Source: an uncultured Lachnospiraceae bacterium (GTDB lineage Bacteria > Bacillota > Clostridia > Lachnospirales > Lachnospiraceae). From it: a stretch of 38,839 bases of DNA. A program made the position numbers and the translations under genes. Shown piece after piece: positions 7,818 to 14,847 of the stretch. The notes beneath the pieces are model-generated. The model searched no databases. It saw nothing but the letters and a program-made list of their open reading frames with translations, and was not told where the DNA came from. Position 1 is the stretch's first letter, and each line of letters begins with the position of its first letter. The stretch covers positions 1 to 38,839 of the forward strand of contig CATLCV010000026.1 of the NCBI GenBank assembly GCA_949893755.1, in the 5' to 3' direction.

Positions 7818-7925
7818 GCGTGTGGTTTTTTGAGCGGGCCGGGGCTGTTTTTTTGAGCAGGAAGATTCTGGAAGCGGGCCGGGATGCTGTATTTTTGAGC
7901 GGGCAGATTCCGGGAGCGGCAGGGA
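7800..7925 (+). repeat. Degenerate tandem repeats at the cbiQ end and in the cbiQ-cbiO gap
   Basis: GGGGCTGTTTTTCTGAGCG at the cbiQ stop recurs as GGGGCTGTTTTTTTGAGCA and as GATGCTGTATTTTTGAGCG. A further TTTTTTGAGCGGGCCG lies between. Parts of the spacing sequence also recur (AGATTCTGGAAGCGGG, AGATTCCGGGAGCGGC). The copies span about 115 bases and fill the gap between the two transporter genes. Confidence 0.65.
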
Positions 7926-7932
7926 GGATACG

Positions 7933-8703
7933 ATGAGCCATATACATATTGATGTGGAAAATGTTTCTTTTGGATATGAGAAGGGAAAGGAAATACTGCG
8001 GGAGATCTCACTGCATGCGTCGGAGACGGATTCCATCGGCATCATCGGCGCGAACGGGGTGGGGAAGTCTACATTTTTAAAAATGCTGGTGGGGCTGAAT
8101 CTGGATTTTACAGGCTCTATCAGAATTGAGGAAATTCCGGTGGAAAAGCGCACGCTGGCTCAGATCCGCTCGAAGATCGGGTATGTGTTCCAGGACTCGG
8201 ACAGCCAGCTTTTTATGAACACGGCTTATGAGGACATTGCATTTGCACCGAGGAATTATGGCCTGCCGGAGGCGGAAGTGGAGAGAAGAGTGGAGCAGGC
8301 GCTTGCCATGACGGGGATCGGGCATCTGCGGGAGAAGCAGATCTACAAGATGTCAGGCGGCGAGAAGAAGCTGGTTTCGATCGCCACGATCCTGTCCATG
8401 ACGCCGGATATCATATTGATGGATGAGCCGTCGATCGCGCTGGATCCGAGAAACAGGCGGAATCTGATCCGCATTTTAAATTCCTTTGCGCATTTGAAGA
8501 TCATTGCGTCCCATGATCTGGACCTGGTCCTGGATACCTGTGAGCGGACGGTGCTGATGTCGGACGGACGGATCGTGAAGGATGGTCGGACAGAAGAGAT
8601 CCTGACGGATCAGAGGCTGCTGGAGGAGCATGGTCTGGAGTTGCCGTTACGCTTGCAGAAAAGCTATGGAAAAAATTCTGCGCATCCAGGTGGAAAAAAC
8701 TAA
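7933..8703 (+). CDS. cbiO: ECF transporter ATP-binding protein CbiO
   Basis: 256 residues from ATG 7933 with GGGAGGA upstream. Motifs: Walker A GANGVGKST near residue 39, Q-loop GYVFQDSDSQLF near 79, signature MSGGEKKLVSIA near 141, Walker B IILMDEPSIALDP near 158 and switch His in ASHDLDL. The DSDSQLF sequence after the Q-loop is typical of ECF ATPases. It powers the CbiM/CbiQ metal importer. It is the last gene of the importer operon; a new strong promoter begins 17 bases after its stop. Confidence 0.92.
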   Translation: MSHIHIDVENVSFGYEKGKEILREISLHASETDSIGIIGANGVGKSTFLKMLVGLNLDFTGSIRIEEIPVEKRTLAQIRSKIGYVFQDSDSQLFMNTAYEDIAFAPRNYGLPEAEVERRVEQALAMTGIGHLREKQIYKMSGGEKKLVSIATILSMTPDIILMDEPSIALDPRNRRNLIRILNSFAHLKIIASHDLDLVLDTCERTVLMSDGRIVKDGRTEEILTDQRLLEEHGLELPLRLQKSYGKNSAHPGGKN

Positions 8704-8720
8704 AGGTTTTCTTAAGATGC

Positions 8721-8749
8721 TTGACAGGGAGAGCGAAGAGTGATATATT
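8721..8749 (+). promoter_or_regulatory. Promoter of the riboswitch transcript
   Basis: TTGACA (8721-8726) and TATATT (8744-8749) lie exactly 17 bases apart. The expected start of transcription is only a few bases before the riboswitch. Confidence 0.8.
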
Positions 8750-8763
8750 TTTGTCAAGCAATT

Positions 8764-8857
8764 GAAAGGGAGTAGCTGAACACCCGGAAATGGGTGGGTT
8801 TGAAACCGTCAACCGATATCGAGAGATATCCGTATCAAATGAGATAGCAAGACTTTT
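8764..8857 (+). promoter_or_regulatory. yybP-ykoY family (manganese) riboswitch
   Basis: The conserved parts of the family appear in order: AAAGGGAGTAGC at the 5' side, a first arm ACACCC/GGGTGG, then CGTCAACC leading into the GATATC-GAGA-GATATC hairpin, a short TATC/GATA stem, and TAGCAAGACTTTT closing the basal helix. Known members bind Mn2+ between the GGGAGTAGC loop and the GCAAGAC loop, and control Mn exporters or Mn-related membrane proteins. The usual second G of GCAAGACC is replaced by T, compensated in the basal pairing. Ligand identity is inferred from the family. Confidence 0.82.
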
Positions 8858-8891
8858 ATTGTGGCTGATGTCATGATAGGAGTCTTTTTTT
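8849..8891 (+). terminator. Riboswitch-coupled attenuator
   Basis: AAGACTTTTAT (8849-8859) pairs along 11 bases, with two G-U pairs, to ATAGGAGTCTT (8876-8886), followed by a T run. Its left arm is the same GACTTTT that closes the basal helix of the riboswitch, so the two folds exclude each other. This predicts read-through when metal stabilises the aptamer. Confidence 0.8.
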
Positions 8892-8968
8892 CATCCTTAG
8901 ATACATACAGCCGCATCAACTTGCTGACTGGTAAAGGCTGCGATTGTTAAGCTTAAGAAAGTGAGGAA

Positions 8969-9397
8969 ATGGAAATGGCAGAAGAACAAAGGAAACAGGA
9001 AATCAGAGAAGCGCTGGGCGCGGGCGCACGGGCTCTTACAAGCCTGAGAGAAGCACAGGAAAAGCTGGAAAGCGCGAGAAAATGGGGCATCGCCGATCTG
9101 CTTGGAGGCGGATTTGTCATTGATATGATCAAGCATTCAAGAATGGGAGACGCGGTAAACTGTATGGAGACAGCGAAAAGGGATCTGCAGAGGTTCCAGA
9201 AGGAGCTGGGAGATGTGGAGGTTCCCATGGAGCTGCGGATGGAGATCAGCACATTTCTTTCATTTGCGGATTTTTTCTTTGACGGCCTTGTGGCGGATTA
9301 TCTGGTGCAGAAAAGGATTGCGGAGGCCAGGGAACAGGTGGAGGAAGCGATCGGCTATGTGGAAAGGCTGATGGCGGAATTGAAGCAGATCGTATGA
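8969..9397 (+). CDS. Unknown helical protein under a manganese riboswitch
   Basis: 142 residues from ATG 8969, with GTGAGGAA upstream (ATG 8975 is an alternative). It is the first gene behind the riboswitch. The protein is mainly helical and charged, with coiled-coil-like ends (LTSLREAQEKLESARK; then REQVEEAIGYVERLMAELKQ). A more hydrophobic middle carries IADLLGGGFVIDMIKHSRM and FLSFADFFFDGLVADYLVQ. There is no signal peptide and no full transmembrane helix. I do not recognise a characterised family. Its control element implies a role in manganese stress or membrane metal handling, perhaps with the YccF protein downstream. Confidence 0.75.
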   Translation: MEMAEEQRKQEIREALGAGARALTSLREAQEKLESARKWGIADLLGGGFVIDMIKHSRMGDAVNCMETAKRDLQRFQKELGDVEVPMELRMEISTFLSFADFFFDGLVADYLVQKRIAEAREQVEEAIGYVERLMAELKQIV

Positions 9398-9493
9398 CGG
9401 AACAGGGAGAAACGCATATAATTTAGAAAAAAGAAAGTTACTATGAGCGGCCAGTCAGGTTGTGAAGAGTAACAGAAGAAAGGATGAATAGTT

Positions 9494-9853
9494 ATGGGAT
9501 GTTTGGGAAATTTGCTGTGGTTTGTATTCGGCGGTCTGGTGACGGGGCTGAGCTGGTGTCTGGCGGGCTGTCTGTGGTGTATTTCGATCGTTGGGATTCC
9601 GGTGGGGCTGCAGTGCTTTAAGTTTGCGCAGCTCAGCTTCTTTCCGTTTGGGAAGGAAGTGCAGTACGGCGGCGGAGCAGGATCATTTTTATTGAATGTG
9701 ATATGGCTTCTGATCTCGGGGCTTCCGCTGGCTCTGGAGCATCTGGCGATCGGAGCGGTGATGTGCATTACGGTGATCGGGATCCCGTTTGGGCTGCAGC
9801 ACTTTAAACTGGCGAAGCTGGCATTGATGCCGTTTGGGGCTGTGGTGTATTGA
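9494..9853 (+). CDS. YccF-domain membrane protein
   Basis: 119 residues from ATG 9494 after AAAGGATG. The YccF motif occurs twice. GNLLWFVFGGL...CISIVGIPVGLQCFKFAQLSFFPFG fills the first half, and NVIWLLISGL...CITVIGIPFGLQHFKLAKLALMPFG the second. Each half holds a pair of hydrophobic segments, so the protein is an internal duplication with about four helices. Family members are inner-membrane proteins without an agreed function. The gene follows the unknown protein by 96 bases and probably shares its riboswitch-controlled transcript. Confidence 0.9.
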   Translation: MGCLGNLLWFVFGGLVTGLSWCLAGCLWCISIVGIPVGLQCFKFAQLSFFPFGKEVQYGGGAGSFLLNVIWLLISGLPLALEHLAIGAVMCITVIGIPFGLQHFKLAKLALMPFGAVVY

Positions 9854-9858
9854 GATTA

Positions 9859-9899
9859 CTAGTACAGCATTCACCGTTAATTACGCAATGCTGTACTAG
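9859..9899. terminator. Long perfect hairpin between convergent genes
   Basis: CTAGTACAGCATT and AATGCTGTACTAG are perfect 13-base complements around 15 bases. The hairpin lies exactly between yccF and the convergent LysR gene. There is no T run, so its role as a terminator is likely but not certain. A related hairpin occurs at 13526-13559. Confidence 0.6.
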
Positions 9900-9900
9900 G

Positions 9901-10797
9901 TTACGGTGTCTCCTGCTGTTCGAGAAGCTGCCGGAGTATAAAATCCCGGAAGTTCGTGACTGCGGGAGTCAGGTATACCTGCTTGTTGGAGACCATGTAA
10001 ATGTTGCCTTCCCAGGCGGGGCGGACGATGGGGAGGATCTTTACATTCAGCTTTAGGAGGATCTCGCGGTAAGGGGTGACAGCGATCCCGAAGCCGTAAG
10101 CGACAAGGCCGAAGATGATCTGCTCCTCGTCCGTTTCGTAGGCGATCTCCGGACGGCGGCCGACTGCTTCGAACAGTTCGTCGATCACGAAACGCAGTCC
10201 GGTTTTATTATTGAAATAAATGTAAGGATACTGCAGTGTGTCCTCCAGGGAAATGGACTTGTTTTCTGCCAGCGGATGGTCCTTCGGCACGATCAGGACA
10301 AGCTCCTGCCGGTCGATGGGGACGCAGGAGAGGTCGTCGGATTCTACAGGGCGCACGCAGAAGATCAGATCATATTTTCGAAGTCTCAGGCCCTCTAAGA
10401 GCTCCGGCGTCCGGTCTCCGTGGAAGGTAAAATCGATCCTGCAGTCTGAGTTCAGGGAGAGAAAACGGGAGGCCAGCCTGGGGATGAACTGGACGCCCAG
10501 CTGGGTGAGAAAGCCCAGGCGGATCAATCCCTCGCCTTTTGCGTAGCGGTGCATATTTTCAATGCCGTTGTCCAGGATGGACAGGGAACGTGTGACGCAT
10601 TGCAGAAATTCCTGCCCGTATCCGGTCAGCCGGGTCCCTCTCCCGGCTTTTTCAAACAGCTGTACTCCAAGCTCTTCCTCTAATTGTGAAATGGCGTGGC
10701 TTAAGCTGGGTTGGGAGATATTCAGGTGCTGGGCGGCATTGGTATAGTGCTGCTCCTGGGCGAGCTCTGCGAAATATCTTAACTGATACAGGTTCAT
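9901..10797 (-). CDS. LysR-family transcription regulator
   Basis: 298 residues. I start at ATG 10797 (MNLYQLRYF), with AGAGGGA at ideal spacing. An ATG six codons earlier lies in the ribosome-site region. Residues 1-60 are the winged helix (AAQHLNISQPSLSHAISQLEEELG); residues about 90-298 form the periplasmic-binding-like effector domain (IRLGFLTQLG, LLEGLRLRKYDLIFCV, LVLIVPKDHPLA). It is close to the CynR/GltC-type subgroup. It is divergent from a YczE-like membrane protein, which it may control. The effector is unknown. Confidence 0.92.
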   Translation of the reverse strand: MNLYQLRYFAELAQEQHYTNAAQHLNISQPSLSHAISQLEEELGVQLFEKAGRGTRLTGYGQEFLQCVTRSLSILDNGIENMHRYAKGEGLIRLGFLTQLGVQFIPRLASRFLSLNSDCRIDFTFHGDRTPELLEGLRLRKYDLIFCVRPVESDDLSCVPIDRQELVLIVPKDHPLAENKSISLEDTLQYPYIYFNNKTGLRFVIDELFEAVGRRPEIAYETDEEQIIFGLVAYGFGIAVTPYREILLKLNVKILPIVRPAWEGNIYMVSNKQVYLTPAVTNFRDFILRQLLEQQETP

Positions 10798-10961
10798 AGA
10801 AATCCCTCTTTTCATTTTATTTCGGTTCGTAAATCTTCATAATCTCAAACAGAATACAGATTCAAAATCCGATGTCTGCGGCAAGATTTCATATCGTTTC
10901 TTTTGGTTATCACAAAATATCCGATTATATTCATTCAGCTGTTTTATATAGTATAAACCAA

Positions 10962-10982
10962 TTCATAGATATTGTCTATGAA
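10962..10982. promoter_or_regulatory. Palindrome in the LysR/YczE divergent region
   Basis: TTCATAGA-TATTG-TCTATGAA is a perfect 8-base inverted repeat that contains the T-N11-A pattern of LysR operators. It sits in the 325-base AT-rich gap (10798-11122), followed by an imperfect partial repeat near 11000 (ATTATTCAT). Nothing else was recognised in that gap. Binding by the adjacent LysR protein is inference. Confidence 0.55.
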
Positions 10983-11122
10983 TAAATAGAAATTATTCAT
11001 TTGTTTTATATATGGATGTGTGATAACTTAATATGTACAGAAACGAAACGCAGTAATAGAAAAGATTGATGAGAAAAAGCAGAAGGCAGAATGCCTGATC
11101 GTATAAAATGGAGGGATATCAA

Positions 11123-11806
11123 ATGGATACAAAGAAAACACTGGTCAGAGGGGAACTGGTTCTTCCGGTCATTATTGTGATGAACAGCTTCGGGGTGGTA
11201 CTGATGCTGTATTCGGGAACCGGGATCTCGGCGATCTCCAGTATGACTTATGCGCTGAGCGAGGTGCTCCCGGTATTTTCACTGGGAACGTGGACGTACA
11301 TTTTCCAGAGCGCGCTGGTGCTCAGCCTGATGATCCTGAGAAAAAGATTTGTTCCGCAGTACCTTTTGAGCTTTGGAGTGGGATTCGCGTTCGGGCTGAT
11401 GATGGATGTACATAAGGAATGGATGCAGGTGCTTCCGCTGGCAGCTCCGTTTCGGGTCTTCTACTTCGCGGCGAGTTACCTGATCATCTGTATGGGGGTT
11501 GCGCTGTCCAACCGGTGTAAGATGCCGATCATCCCGACGGATCTGTTCCCCAAGGAATTGTCGGATATTACGGGAACGGCATTTTCCAGGATCAAGGTTT
11601 CTTTCGACTTAATCTGTGTGGTGATCACGGCTGTGCTGACCCTTGTGTGCCTTGGCGGGATCAGCGGACTTGGGATCGGGACGCTGCTCAGCGCGCTGAC
11701 CATGGGGAAGGTGATCGGACGTATGGACGGCTGGATGGACCGGCATGTGGAATTTGTCACATATCAGATGAGAGGGCATGGAAGACGGAGACTGCGCCTG
11801 GCTTGA
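11123..11806 (+). CDS. YczE/YitT-like integral membrane protein
   Basis: 227 residues from ATG 11123, with GGAGGG seven bases upstream. An earlier ATG at 11108 lies at the ribosome site itself. Five hydrophobic segments are visible, including VIIVMNSFGVVLMLYSG, YLLSFGVGFAFGLMMDVH and FDLICVVITAVLTLVCLGG. The GxGT motif in GLGIGTLLSALTMGKVIGRMD is typical of the YczE/DUF6198 group, with the short basic tail GHGRRRLRLA. Function in this family is not settled. It is divergent from the LysR gene. Confidence 0.8.
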   Translation: MDTKKTLVRGELVLPVIIVMNSFGVVLMLYSGTGISAISSMTYALSEVLPVFSLGTWTYIFQSALVLSLMILRKRFVPQYLLSFGVGFAFGLMMDVHKEWMQVLPLAAPFRVFYFAASYLIICMGVALSNRCKMPIIPTDLFPKELSDITGTAFSRIKVSFDLICVVITAVLTLVCLGGISGLGIGTLLSALTMGKVIGRMDGWMDRHVEFVTYQMRGHGRRRLRLA

Positions 11807-11889
11807 TGAAGATTTGAATATGAGACGATAGAATGTATTTATTAAAAAAGATTCAAGGGACTGTGCGCACTTTTTTGTGAAAAAGTGGA

Positions 11890-11918
11890 TTGTGAAATTC
11901 CGGCAGGTATGATAAAGT
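11890..11918 (+). promoter_or_regulatory. Possible promoter of the CofE-like gene
   Basis: TTGTGA (11890-11895) and TAAAGT (11913-11918) are 17 bases apart in the AT-rich gap before the gene. Both are moderate matches. Confidence 0.35.
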
Positions 11919-11975
11919 AAGGATATAGGATCATGAGCAGATCTGATTACATTTATTATACAAGGGGAATGGAAC

Positions 11976-13169
11976 ATGGAAAGAAAAGTAGGTACTGTTT
12001 CAAGAGGAATCCGATGCCCGATCATCAGGGAAGGCGACCATCTGGCGGACATCATTGTAACGAGCGTGCTGGAAGCAGCGGAAAGCGAAGGCTTTTCCCT
12101 TCATGACAGGGATGTGATTGCGGCAACCGAGTCCATCGTGGCAAGAGCGCAGGGAAATTATGCATCGATTGACGCGATCGCGAAGGACGTGAGAGAAAAG
12201 CTGGGCGGAGAGACCGTGGGAGTGATCTTCCCGATCCTGTCCCGCAACCGGTTTTCCGTGTGTCTGAAAGGGATCGCAAGAGGCGCGAAGAAGATCGTGC
12301 TGATGCTGAGCTACCCAAGCGATGAAGTGGGAAATGAACTGGTCTCTCTGGATCAGGTGGATGAGGCAGGGATCAACCCCTACAGCGACGTGCTGGATGT
12401 GGCGCGTTACAGAGAACTGTTCGGCGAGAACAAGCACCGCTTCACGGGTGTGGATTATGTGACTTATTACAGTGAGCTGATCCGGGAGCAGGGAGCGGAG
12501 GCAGAGGTGATCTTTGCAAATAATCCGCGGGAGATCCTGAGGTATACGAAGCATGTGCTGGCCTGCGATATCCATACCCGGGCAAGGACAAAGCGGATCT
12601 TGAAGGCTGCGGGCGCAGAGGTGGTGCTTGGGATGGACGACATCCTGACAAGCCCGGTGGACGGCAGCGGATGCAACGAGCGTTTCGGGCTGCTGGGTTC
12701 GAACAAATCCACGGAGGAATCGGTCAAGCTGTTCCCGAGAGAGTGTACGGATCTGGTGGAAGACGTGCAGAGGCAGATCCTGGAAAAGACAGGGAAGCAT
12801 GTGGAAGTCATGGTATATGGGGACGGCGCGTTCAAGGATCCGGTAGGCAAGATCTGGGAGCTGGCGGATCCGTGCGTATCGGTTGCCAACACGAAGGGGC
12901 TGGAAGGCACGCCGAATGAATTGAAGCTGAAATATCTGGCGGACAATGACTTTAAGGAACTGTCGGGAAAAGAGCTGCAGGACGCGATCTCGAAGAGGAT
13001 TCAGGAGAAAAAGGAGAATCTGGTGGGAGATATGGTATCCCAGGGGACGACTCCGCGGAGGATCACGGATCTGATCGGTTCGCTCTGCGACCTGACCAGC
13101 GGGTCGGGGGACAAGGGGACTCCGGTGATCCTGGTGCAGGGGTATTTTGACAATTATACTCACGGTTAA
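11976..13169 (+). CDS. CofE-like (coenzyme F420-0:L-glutamate ligase family) protein
   Basis: 397 residues from ATG 11976 after AGGGGAATGG. The N-terminal region IRCPIIREGDHLADII and RDVIAATESIVARAQGNY match the gamma-glutamyl ligase fold of CofE, including the conserved 'GDV...SIVA+A+G' strand-helix. The middle holds DGSGCNERFGLLGSNKSTEE and MVYGDGAFKDPVGKIWELADP, with likely metal-binding acids. CofE itself is about 250 residues, so this is an enlarged branch. Lachnospiraceae are not known to make F420 and no other F420 gene is present here. The substrate is therefore probably something else: an amino-acid ligation of unknown kind. A PTS IIB gene follows by 29 bases. Confidence 0.75.
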   Translation: MERKVGTVSRGIRCPIIREGDHLADIIVTSVLEAAESEGFSLHDRDVIAATESIVARAQGNYASIDAIAKDVREKLGGETVGVIFPILSRNRFSVCLKGIARGAKKIVLMLSYPSDEVGNELVSLDQVDEAGINPYSDVLDVARYRELFGENKHRFTGVDYVTYYSELIREQGAEAEVIFANNPREILRYTKHVLACDIHTRARTKRILKAAGAEVVLGMDDILTSPVDGSGCNERFGLLGSNKSTEESVKLFPRECTDLVEDVQRQILEKTGKHVEVMVYGDGAFKDPVGKIWELADPCVSVANTKGLEGTPNELKLKYLADNDFKELSGKELQDAISKRIQEKKENLVGDMVSQGTTPRRITDLIGSLCDLTSGSGDKGTPVILVQGYFDNYTHG

Positions 13170-13198
13170 TGAAATTTCCTAAGCAGGAGGCTTTCGGC

Positions 13199-13480
13199 AT
13201 GAAGAAAAAAATAATCGTAGCCTGCGGCGGAGCAGTGGCGACTTCAACGATTGCGGCAAAAAAGGTGGAGGAGCTGTGCCGGCAGTACGGGATCGAGGCG
13301 GAGATCTGCCAGATGAGGATTTCTGAGGTGGAAGAGCACCTGGAGGGTACGGTTCTGATCGTGGCGACTGTCAGGGCAAAAAAAGAATATGGTGTGCCGC
13401 TGGTCAGCGGGATGCCGTTTATTACGGGAATTGGGGCGGAGGAGCTGCAGGACAGGATTCTGGAGATACTTCGTTCGTGA
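13199..13480 (+). CDS. Orphan PTS IIB component, galactitol (GatB/SgcB) type
   Basis: 93 residues from ATG 13199, with GGAGG eight bases upstream. KKIIVACGGAVATSTIAAKKV carries the phospho-accepting Cys9 loop of the Lac/Gat-type IIB fold. The usual alternation of strands and helices continues to DRILEILRS. IIB domains pass phosphate from IIA to the sugar bound by IIC. No IIA or IIC gene is nearby, and the gene follows a CofE-like ligase. It may have been recruited as a phosphate-relay or regulatory protein, or work with a distant IIA/IIC. Confidence 0.85.
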   Translation: MKKKIIVACGGAVATSTIAAKKVEELCRQYGIEAEICQMRISEVEEHLEGTVLIVATVRAKKEYGVPLVSGMPFITGIGAEELQDRILEILRS

Positions 13481-13525
13481 TCGGGAGCCAAGCAGGGCAG
13501 AGCCGGGGAATCCACTCTGCTTTTG

Positions 13526-13559
13526 CTGGTACAGTATTGCGTATATAATGCTGTATTAG
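13526..13559. repeat. Second copy of the CTAGTACAG-type hairpin
   Basis: CTGGTACAGTATT and AATGCTGTATTAG form an imperfect 13-base stem (with G-U pairs) around 8 bases. It resembles the hairpin at 9859-9899 in both arms, but with a shorter loop. It lies in the 341-base gap (13481-13821), which otherwise holds a terminator-like hairpin and the nadA promoter. Confidence 0.5.
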
Positions 13560-13618
13560 GAGCATCTCTGCGGCGGGAAGGACAGATTTTTTTATCAGTG
13601 AAAAAAGGAAACATAAAG

Positions 13619-13663
13619 TATGCAGCTGTTTGGCAGTAATCTGCGGGACGGCTGCATATTTTT
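13619..13663 (+). terminator. Terminator-like hairpin before the NAD operon
   Basis: TATGCAGC (13619-13626) and GCTGCATA (13651-13658) are perfect 8-base complements, followed by TTTTT. The loop is 24 bases, so stability is moderate. It would end the CofE-like/PTS transcript. Confidence 0.5.
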
Positions 13664-13747
13664 GGTCAATGGGAACTTCGTGGTACAGATATATGGCTTC
13701 TTCGATGGCAGAAGATGTGTATTATGATCATTGTAAATTCAACTGTC

Positions 13748-13776
13748 TTGTCATATGTAAAACTATGTGCTATAAT
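13748..13776 (+). promoter_or_regulatory. Promoter of the nadABC-niaR operon
   Basis: TTGTCA (13748-13753) and a perfect TATAAT (13771-13776) are 17 bases apart, 45 bases before nadA. The partly repeated TGTCTTGTCA overlapping the -35 box is a plausible place for NiaR, encoded at the end of the operon, to bind. I cannot confirm that site. Confidence 0.75.
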
Positions 13777-13821
13777 GATTGCTGTTTGCGGTAGTGAATG
13801 AAGCATTGGAGGAAATGGAAG

Positions 13822-14724
13822 ATGACATTGACAGAGGAAATCAACAGGCTGAAAAAGGAAAAGGATGCGGTCATCCTCGCCCACTATTATGCGGAGCCTG
13901 AGGTGCAGGAGGTTGCGGACTATGTGGGGGATTCCTTTTATCTGAGCAGGGTGGCCGTGGGGCTTAAGGAGCAGACGATTGTGTTCTGCGGAGTGTCTTT
14001 TATGGGGGAGAGCGCAAAAATATTGAATCCGGGGAAAACGGTGCTGATGCCGGATCTGAGCGCGGACTGCCCGATGGCGCATATGGCGGACGCCGGGACG
14101 ATCCGGCGGATGCGGGAGAAGTATGAGGATCTGGCGGTGGTATGCTATATCAATTCCACTGCGGAATTGAAGAAGTATTCTGACGTATGCGTGACCTCGG
14201 CAAATGCGGTGGAGATCGTGAAGGCCCTGCCGAACCGGAACATTTTTTTCATTCCGGATAAAAATCTGGCTCATTATGTGGCGGAGCAGGTGCCGGAGAA
14301 GCATTTCGTATTCAATGAGGGGTACTGTCCGGTCCATGAAGAGCTGCAGCTTCGGGAGCTGATGGAGGCAAAGGCCATGCACCCGGACGCGGAGGTCTTA
14401 TCCCACCCGGAATGCAGGGAAGAGGTGCTGAAACAGTCGGATTACATAGGCAGTACGTCGGGGATCATCCAGTATGCCGCCAGGAGTGACAGCAGGGAGT
14501 TTATCGTCTGTACGGAAAAAGGGGTGCGGTGGAAGCTGGAAAAGGACAATCCGGAAAAGAAGTTTTATTTTACGAAGACAGAGCCGGTGTGCCGGGATAT
14601 GAAACTGAATACTCTGGAAAAGCTCCTGCACGTGCTGAAAACCGGGGAAAATGCGGTGGAAGTGGATCAGGAGCTGCAGGAACTGTCGAAGAAGCCGCTG
14701 GAAAGAATGCTGGAGCTGGCATAG
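13822..14724 (+). CDS. nadA: Quinolinate synthase NadA
   Basis: 300 residues from ATG 13822, with GGAGG about ten bases upstream. It condenses iminoaspartate (from NadB) with dihydroxyacetone phosphate to quinolinate using a [4Fe-4S] cluster. The three cluster cysteines are C83 (PDLSADCPMAHMAD), C169 (NEGYCPVHEE) and C257 (TEPVCRDMKLNTLEKL). HYY near residue 21 and YIGSTSGII near 208 are conserved active-site segments. The length is normal for the short clostridial form. First gene of the de novo NAD operon. Confidence 0.97.
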   Translation: MTLTEEINRLKKEKDAVILAHYYAEPEVQEVADYVGDSFYLSRVAVGLKEQTIVFCGVSFMGESAKILNPGKTVLMPDLSADCPMAHMADAGTIRRMREKYEDLAVVCYINSTAELKKYSDVCVTSANAVEIVKALPNRNIFFIPDKNLAHYVAEQVPEKHFVFNEGYCPVHEELQLRELMEAKAMHPDAEVLSHPECREEVLKQSDYIGSTSGIIQYAARSDSREFIVCTEKGVRWKLEKDNPEKKFYFTKTEPVCRDMKLNTLEKLLHVLKTGENAVEVDQELQELSKKPLERMLELA

Positions 14725-14759
14725 GTCGTGTAAAGGATCGTATGAAAAAATGATACGGG

Positions 14760-14822
14760 GATTGCCCGCATTAAAAATCTGTTTCGCAGATGGCGGGCAC
14801 GCAATCACTTGCTATGCAAGTG
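14760..14822 (+). repeat. Cluster of nested hairpins between nadA and nadB
   Basis: Three stems are packed into 63 bases. GATTGCCCGC (14760-14769) pairs with GCGGGC and GCAATC (14793-14806, two unpaired bases) and encloses ATCTG-TTTCG-CAGAT (14777-14791). CACTTGC-TAT-GCAAGTG follows at 14806-14822. There is no T run. It could be an mRNA processing or stability element, or a small repeated DNA element inserted in the operon. Confidence 0.6.
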
Positions 14823-14847
14823 GTTACATATGATAGGAGAAGAAGTT

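Noticed and set aside
12000..13163. Long open frame on the minus strand opposite the CofE-like gene
   Set aside because: It mirrors the codon pattern of a well-supported plus-strand gene, has no ribosome site and its translation has no recognisable domain.
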